Below the pieces are notes generated by a model. The model saw nothing but the letters and a program-made list of their open reading frames with translations. It had not been told where the DNA came from and did no database searches. A stretch of 64,000 nt of DNA from Litorimonas haliclonae. Lineage in GTDB: Bacteria; Pseudomonadota; Alphaproteobacteria; Caulobacterales; Maricaulaceae. Below are positions 59,902-64,000 of the stretch, in pieces (within the stretch, counting starts at the first letter, position 1; each line of letters begins with the position of its first letter). The DNA is taken from assembly GCF_965138505.1 (NCBI RefSeq), contig NZ_CBCSCO010000006.1:1-64000 (forward strand). Direction: 5' to 3'. The position numbers and the translations under genes are program-made.

Positions 59902-60873
59902 ATGAACGAAGAACGCCCTTTTGATGATATTCTCGGCCTGATCGACACGATGCCGTCTCTTCGGGATGGGGAGGCAGGCGCCTTGTCGAGAAAAATGGAA
60001 GACGTTTGCGGACGGTTATCGCCTTTAGGCCGGCTTTGTCCGGACCTGGCCAATATAGCGGCGTGGCAGGGGCGCGAATTCCCCAGCCTCTCGCGCCCTT
60101 TAATTGCCGTGTTCGCCGGCACTCACGGCATTTCGGGCGATGTCTTCGGTTCTGATATTATTGAGGCCTCAAAAGCGCGCGTTAAAAGCCTGACCGAAGG
60201 GAAAGCCGCCATACGCGGCATGGCGGCGGATTTGGGCGCGGCGTATAAAGTTTATGAATTTGGGATAGAACACCCTTCCGCCGATTTTACAAAAGAGCCC
60301 TCTTTGAGCGAGCGTGATTGCGCGGCCGCAATGGCTTTCGGAATGGAAGTTGTCGCCGAAGGCGCAGATGTCATTGTGCTTGGCAATGCGGGATACGGCG
60401 CGGCGACGGCCGGTGCGGCCATTGCAAAAGCTTTGTTTGGCGGCGCCGCCGATTACTGGGCGGGGGGCACAGAGGAAGGGGCGAAAGCGCGTATCAAAGC
60501 CGTGGAGGAGGGGGCGCAACGCCATAACCGTGATGATACGCCATCGCCACTTGAAATCTTGCGGGATTACGGCGGACGAGACATTGCGGGTATTGTCGGC
60601 GCTATTTTAGCCGCCCGCCATCAACGTATACCGGTGATATTGGATGGTTATGTGGTCTGCGCCGCCGCGGCGGTCTTGCACCGTATCAATCCCGCTACGC
60701 TGGATCATTGTATAGCCGCGCAAGTGACAATCGAACCCGCCCATCAGGCGTTGCTAGACCGTTTGGACATGACGCCGATTATGGATCTGAAAATTAATAT
60801 CGGGGACGGGACCGGCGGCGCTTTCGCTTTATCTGTTTTGAAAACAGGTGCTGCTGGATTGACAAGTTTATAG
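59902..60873 (+). CDS. cobT: Nicotinate-nucleotide-dimethylbenzimidazole phosphoribosyltransferase (CobT/CobU type)
   Basis: Activates the lower-ligand base of cobalamin by transfer of phosphoribose from nicotinate mononucleotide. The 323-aa protein has the family series: VFAGTHGISGDVFGSDIIEASKARVKSLTEGKAAIRGMA, LGNAGYGAATAGAAIAKALFGG, RDYGGRDIAGIVGAILAARHQRIPVILDGYVVCAAAAVLH and a C-terminal LKINIGDGTGGAFAL. In that last motif the usual glutamate (GEGTGA; Glu317 in Salmonella CobT) is an aspartate. ATG 59902 is the likely start; TTG 59866 adds a poor leader. It fits with the B12-type importer in the same window. Confidence 0.9.
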   Translation: MNEERPFDDILGLIDTMPSLRDGEAGALSRKMEDVCGRLSPLGRLCPDLANIAAWQGREFPSLSRPLIAVFAGTHGISGDVFGSDIIEASKARVKSLTEGKAAIRGMAADLGAAYKVYEFGIEHPSADFTKEPSLSERDCAAAMAFGMEVVAEGADVIVLGNAGYGAATAGAAIAKALFGGAADYWAGGTEEGAKARIKAVEEGAQRHNRDDTPSPLEILRDYGGRDIAGIVGAILAARHQRIPVILDGYVVCAAAAVLHRINPATLDHCIAAQVTIEPAHQALLDRLDMTPIMDLKINIGDGTGGAFALSVLKTGAAGLTSL

Positions 60874-60965
60874 TATATCGTCTGTATTTTCTTCGAAAAT
60901 ACGCAAGAAATTTCCCTGAAATTCCGATATAGCGCAATCAGTATAATTTCAAATGAGGCCCGCAT

Positions 60966-62009
60966 ATGGCTGTTTTTTCTCATGCTGATTTCGCTGATCA
61001 TGAAGGCGTTTATTTTGCTGCTGACCCCGAGTCTAATCTTCGGGCGATTATTGCGGTTCATTCGACCGTAAGGGGGCCAGCTGCCGGAGGGACACGGTTT
61101 TGGCGGTATGAGTCTGATGAGGCCGCGCTGACGGACGCCCTGCGTCTGTCCAAAGCAATGAGCTATAAAAATGCGGCGGCTGATCTGCCTTTGGGCGGCG
61201 GGAAAGCCGTGTTGATTTATCCAGAAGGTGAATTTGATCGGGTCAGCCTGTTCGAGGCGTATGGCCGCGCAATTGATCGGCTTGGCGGCACATATATCAC
61301 GGCAGAAGATGTCGGCGTGTCTCCGGAAGACATGGATATTATTCACTCTCAAACAAAATATGTTGCGGGCCTTTCAAAAGGGGCGGCCGCTTCGGGCGAT
61401 CCGTCACCTGTTACCGCCGAAGGGGTTTTCCGAGGCCTGAAAGCAGGTGTGAGACACATTTGGGGATCTGACGATCTATCGGAAAAAACTGTCGCGGTTC
61501 AGGGCTTAGGTCATGTCGGATATGCCCTATGTGAAAAGCTTCATGCGGCGGGCGCAAAACTACTTGTCGCTGATATCAATGAAAGGGTTTTGGAGCGGGC
61601 AGAGGCGTCTCTGGGCGCGACCCGTGTTGAAAGCCAAGATGTCCACGTACAAAAGGCGGATATTTACTGCCCCTGCGCTTTGGGCGGGGCGCTTAACGCG
61701 CAAACTGTTCCGGATATTCAGGCTAAGTTGGTTGCTGGAGCCGCGAACAATCAATTGGCGTCAGCTGAAATCATGCCGCTTCTGGAAAGAAACGGGATCA
61801 CCTACTTACCTGATTTCGTGTTGAATGCGGGCGGAATTATTAATGTCGCCACGGAAGTCGCCGGGAACTATAGTCAGGAATGGGTAGAGCAAAAATTGGT
61901 TGGTCTCGAAGCGACAATTTCTAAAATTTTGAGAGTTGCGGACGAAGAAGGTGTTACCACTCTTCAGGTGGCCAACCGTATTGCCGAAGACCGTCTTAAG
62001 CGAGAGTAG
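60966..62009 (+). CDS. Leucine/valine/phenylalanine-type amino acid dehydrogenase
   Basis: NAD-dependent oxidative deaminase (347 aa). The substrate domain carries RAIIAVHSTVRGPAAGGTRFWRYESDEAALTDALRLSKAMSYKNAAADLPLGGGKAVL with the two lysines (SYKNA, GGGKA) needed for catalysis. The Rossmann domain has VAVQGLGHVGYALCEKLHAAGAKLLVADI. This pattern is that of leucine dehydrogenase rather than glutamate dehydrogenase. It would produce 4-methyl-2-oxopentanoate, feeding the leucine catabolic cluster at 7-15 kb. Its 3' end overlaps the convergent gene by 14 bp. Confidence 0.9.
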   Translation: MAVFSHADFADHEGVYFAADPESNLRAIIAVHSTVRGPAAGGTRFWRYESDEAALTDALRLSKAMSYKNAAADLPLGGGKAVLIYPEGEFDRVSLFEAYGRAIDRLGGTYITAEDVGVSPEDMDIIHSQTKYVAGLSKGAAASGDPSPVTAEGVFRGLKAGVRHIWGSDDLSEKTVAVQGLGHVGYALCEKLHAAGAKLLVADINERVLERAEASLGATRVESQDVHVQKADIYCPCALGGALNAQTVPDIQAKLVAGAANNQLASAEIMPLLERNGITYLPDFVLNAGGIINVATEVAGNYSQEWVEQKLVGLEATISKILRVADEEGVTTLQVANRIAEDRLKRE

Positions 62010-62514
62010 AGGGGCAATTAGCTTTCGGCGCTTTCAGATCGCCGGGCTCTCCAACATCAATTTTAAAGTCTGGTTCAAACTTGTCCAAATACTGAATAGC
62101 GACGATTACGGCTTGGCTCAAAATTTTTCCCGAACCTAAGGCCGTTTTCCGCTTGGATTGATAGATAACGCTCTCTTCGCCACTGGGCGACGAACAAGCA
62201 ACGGCAACGCCTGGCATTTGGGCGTTATCACCAAAACGGGAAGAGCCGATGACGCCGCTCTTATAAACTTCCACTGAGACAGGACCCATAGTGTGTTCTG
62301 CGCTGATGTAAAATGGCGCATTGGTCGCGACGGCATAACGTTTCTGGCCATTTTTGGCGTCAATAAGGACGACACTCGCCATTGGTTTTTCAGTCACAGA
62401 GATTTGGCTTAAGATTTTTGCCGCGGCGGGCAGGCTGGCTAATTCAAGGCAAAGCAGACCCAATAGGAAATATCGTTTCTTGAAGCCTGTTCGTTTGAGC
62501 CATTTGAGAACCAT
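61996..62514 (-). CDS. Exported protein of unknown function
   Basis: This 172-aa protein has a signal peptide (RYFLLGLLCLELASLPAAA). The mature portion has two well-separated cysteines (VAVACSSPSG, KANCPS) that may form a disulfide and a beta-rich look (ASVVLIDAKNGQKRYAVATNAPFYISAEHTMGPVSVEVY). No family recognised. Monocistronic, convergent with the dehydrogenase gene. Confidence 0.65.
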   Translation of the reverse strand: MVLKWLKRTGFKKRYFLLGLLCLELASLPAAAKILSQISVTEKPMASVVLIDAKNGQKRYAVATNAPFYISAEHTMGPVSVEVYKSGVIGSSRFGDNAQMPGVAVACSSPSGEESVIYQSKRKTALGSGKILSQAVIVAIQYLDKFEPDFKIDVGEPGDLKAPKANCPSTLA

Positions 62515-62641
62515 AATTTCACCTGTTTTATTCGGGTCGGCTTCGTAAATGCAGGATATGTGCCATTTTTGGACCGGTTCACGGGTTCGGCTGTCGGTTT
62601 GACTGGAAAGAGCGGCTCAAACTGGTTAAGGGGCGCAAATT

Positions 62642-63364
62642 ATGACACGCTCAAACAAAGCTCTCTTACTGTTCTCTGGGGGACAGGATTCCGCGACATG
62701 TCTTGCTTGGGCGCTGGATCAGTTCGACCATGTGGAGACAATCGGCTTTCACTACGGGCAGCGCCATGACGTCGAGATGAGCTGCCGCGAAACGATCAGG
62801 CGCACGATCCCGGATTTGAAACCTGAATGGGCAGGCAAACTCGGCCAAGATCATGTTCTCGACTTGTCCGTTCTAGGACAAATGAGCGAGACGGCTTTGA
62901 CGCGGGACGTTGAAATCGAAATGAACGAGGACGGGCTGCCCAATACATTTGTCCCCGGCCGTAATCTAGTCTTTCTGACTTTTGCCGGAGCGCTCGCTTA
63001 CCGGCGGGGAATTACGGCGCTAATTGGCGGCATGTGTGAAGCTGATTTTTCAGGCTATCCAGATTGCCACAAAGATACGCTCGACGCGCAAATGAACGCC
63101 CTCTCTCTCGGCTTGGCAAAACCCATGACGCTAGAAACACCTTTGATGTTCCTGTCAAAGGCTGCGGCGTGGGAGCTATGCGGGGAGCTGGGCGGCGAGG
63201 CTTTGGTCGAAGTTGTAAACCGCGAGACACATAGTTGCTATAAGGGCGATCATGAAACTTTGAATGATTGGGGCTATGGATGCGGAACCTGTCCTGCTTG
63301 CGAGCTTCGCGCCGCAGGGTGGAGAGGGTATGAAGCAGGGCAGAAAGGCTCATCGGGCAAATGA
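62642..63364 (+). CDS. queC: 7-cyano-7-deazaguanine (preQ0) synthase QueC
   Basis: Converts 7-carboxy-7-deazaguanine to preQ0 with ATP and ammonia in queuosine synthesis. The 240-aa protein has the PP-loop ALLLFSGGQDSATCLAWAL, then GFHYGQRHDVEM, FVPGRNLVFLTFAGALAYRRG and the four-cysteine zinc site near the end (HSCYKG...YGCGTCPACELR). Length is standard. It overlaps queE by 4 bp (ATGA). No preQ1-type riboswitch was recognised upstream. Confidence 0.96.
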   Translation: MTRSNKALLLFSGGQDSATCLAWALDQFDHVETIGFHYGQRHDVEMSCRETIRRTIPDLKPEWAGKLGQDHVLDLSVLGQMSETALTRDVEIEMNEDGLPNTFVPGRNLVFLTFAGALAYRRGITALIGGMCEADFSGYPDCHKDTLDAQMNALSLGLAKPMTLETPLMFLSKAAAWELCGELGGEALVEVVNRETHSCYKGDHETLNDWGYGCGTCPACELRAAGWRGYEAGQKGSSGK

Positions 63365-64000
63365 GCTACGCCGTTAAAGAATGTTACCTGACTGTTCAGG
63401 GAGAGGGCGCGCAGGCCGGAATCACGGCGGTGTTCCTTCGCTTCGCCGGATGTAATCTGTGGTCCGGGTTAGAGCGCGACCGAGCTAAAGCTGTCTGCCA
63501 GTTTTGCGATACAGATTTTGTCGGAACGAACGGCCCGGGCGGCGGAAAATTTAAAACCGCTAACGCCTTAGCTGACCATATCGCAGAATTTTGGCCCCAA
63601 AGCGAACGAGCCCAAGCGGCGCCCAAATGGGTTGTCTGTACGGGCGGTGAACCCGCGCTCCAACTTGATAAGGAGGCAATAGAAGCTTTCCATGAGAAGG
63701 GGTTTAAAATTGCGATTGAAACAAATGGCACAATTGCATTGCCCGAAGGCCTCGATTGGATTTGCGTCAGTCCAAAAGCAAATGCGGACCTCGTGCAGAC
63801 AACAGGTCATGAGTTGAAACTTGTCTACCCCCAAAAAGAAAACAGACCCGAGGATTTCTCGGATCTGGATTTTGGCGTTTTCAGCCTACAGCCTTTGGAT
63901 GATACAAATCAGGCGGCTCACTCAGAAGCCGCCTTTGAATATTGTCTTGAACACCCTAAATGGCGCCTGAGTGTACAGACGCACAAATATTTAGGGGTGC
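63361..64000 (+). CDS. queE: 7-carboxy-7-deazaguanine synthase QueE (3' end outside window)
   Basis: Radical SAM enzyme that makes the deazaguanine ring upstream of QueC. The frame starts at ATG 63361 (MSYAVKECYLTVQGEGAQAG) and stays open to the end of the window. Signatures are FAGCNLWSGLERDRAKAVCQFCDTDF, WVVCTGGEPALQL, IAIETNGTI, VSPKAN and the terminal LSVQTHKYLGV. The cluster-binding cysteines are spaced CX14CX2C instead of CX3CX2C, a variant known from Burkholderia QueE. About 213 codons are visible, nearly the complete protein. Confidence 0.95.
   Translation, partial: MSYAVKECYLTVQGEGAQAGITAVFLRFAGCNLWSGLERDRAKAVCQFCDTDFVGTNGPGGGKFKTANALADHIAEFWPQSERAQAAPKWVVCTGGEPALQLDKEAIEAFHEKGFKIAIETNGTIALPEGLDWICVSPKANADLVQTTGHELKLVYPQKENRPEDFSDLDFGVFSLQPLDDTNQAAHSEAAFEYCLEHPKWRLSVQTHKYLGV

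Noticed and set aside
62515..62641. Possible preQ1 riboswitch upstream of queC
   Set aside because: Neither the preQ1-I pseudoknot pattern nor a preQ1-II/III-like core could be found in the 127-bp leader.

Overview
The window is chromosomal DNA of an alphaproteobacterium, most likely a marine member of the Hyphomonadaceae/Maricaulales group. This is inferred from gene content (leucine/isovalerate catabolism, TonB receptors, HWE-type histidine kinases, an alphaproteobacterial curli locus with csgH, an S46 peptidase, PepSY-TM proteins) and not from a marker gene. No rRNA, CRISPR array, intact transposase or prophage was seen.

Layout. 1-5 kb: 3' end of lon, a DUF6152/DUF6644 pair, two poorly known secreted or lipoprotein genes (one apparently broken by an amber codon), tRNA-Asp(GTC), a YjbR protein, tRNA-Val(TAC) and a tiny membrane ORF. 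5.4-15 kb: catabolic block with an aldehyde dehydrogenase, MaoC hydratase, isovaleryl-CoA dehydrogenase and both methylcrotonyl-CoA carboxylase subunits on the minus strand, divergent from a TetR regulator, the two subunits of a 3-oxoacid CoA-transferase and a CitE-like lyase. A perfect 8-8-8 inverted repeat sits between the divergent operons. 15-25.4 kb: signalling region (HWE kinase, two PAS/HisKA-type kinases, three single-domain receivers, an orphan ParB-like protein, a TerB-like protein) with a B12/siderophore-type ABC importer inside it. 25.4-34.4 kb: curli locus: csgH and a LuxR-type regulator on the minus strand, then csgF, csgG, a long structured non-coding stretch, three large curlin-repeat proteins and a lipoprotein. 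No csgE was found.

36-55 kb: what looks like a metal (zinc) island. A five-gene operon carries an ABC ATPase, two DUF3526 permeases, a TonB receptor and a Tat-exported class V aminotransferase-like enzyme. Next come an S46 peptidase, a PhoX-type phosphatase, folE with a DUF1826 gene, a His-rich membrane protein, a 47-aa secreted peptide coupled to zur, a MerC protein, and a four-gene DUF2796/DUF3299/ABC cluster resembling the zinc-regulated Zrg system of Vibrio. Three palindromes close to a Zur-box pattern (TNATGNTATANCATNA) lie upstream of the S46 gene, between the PhoX gene and folE, and upstream of the His-rich protein and zur. A looser half-site cluster precedes the receptor operon.

55-64 kb: a PepSY transmembrane protein behind a decayed TonB receptor, dusA, a TSUP permease, a retropepsin-like protease, cobT, a leucine-type dehydrogenase, a secreted unknown, queC and the start of queE (open at the right edge). 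The leucine dehydrogenase, IVD, MCC and CoA-transferase together would take leucine toward acetyl-CoA. The importer and cobT would serve corrinoid salvage.
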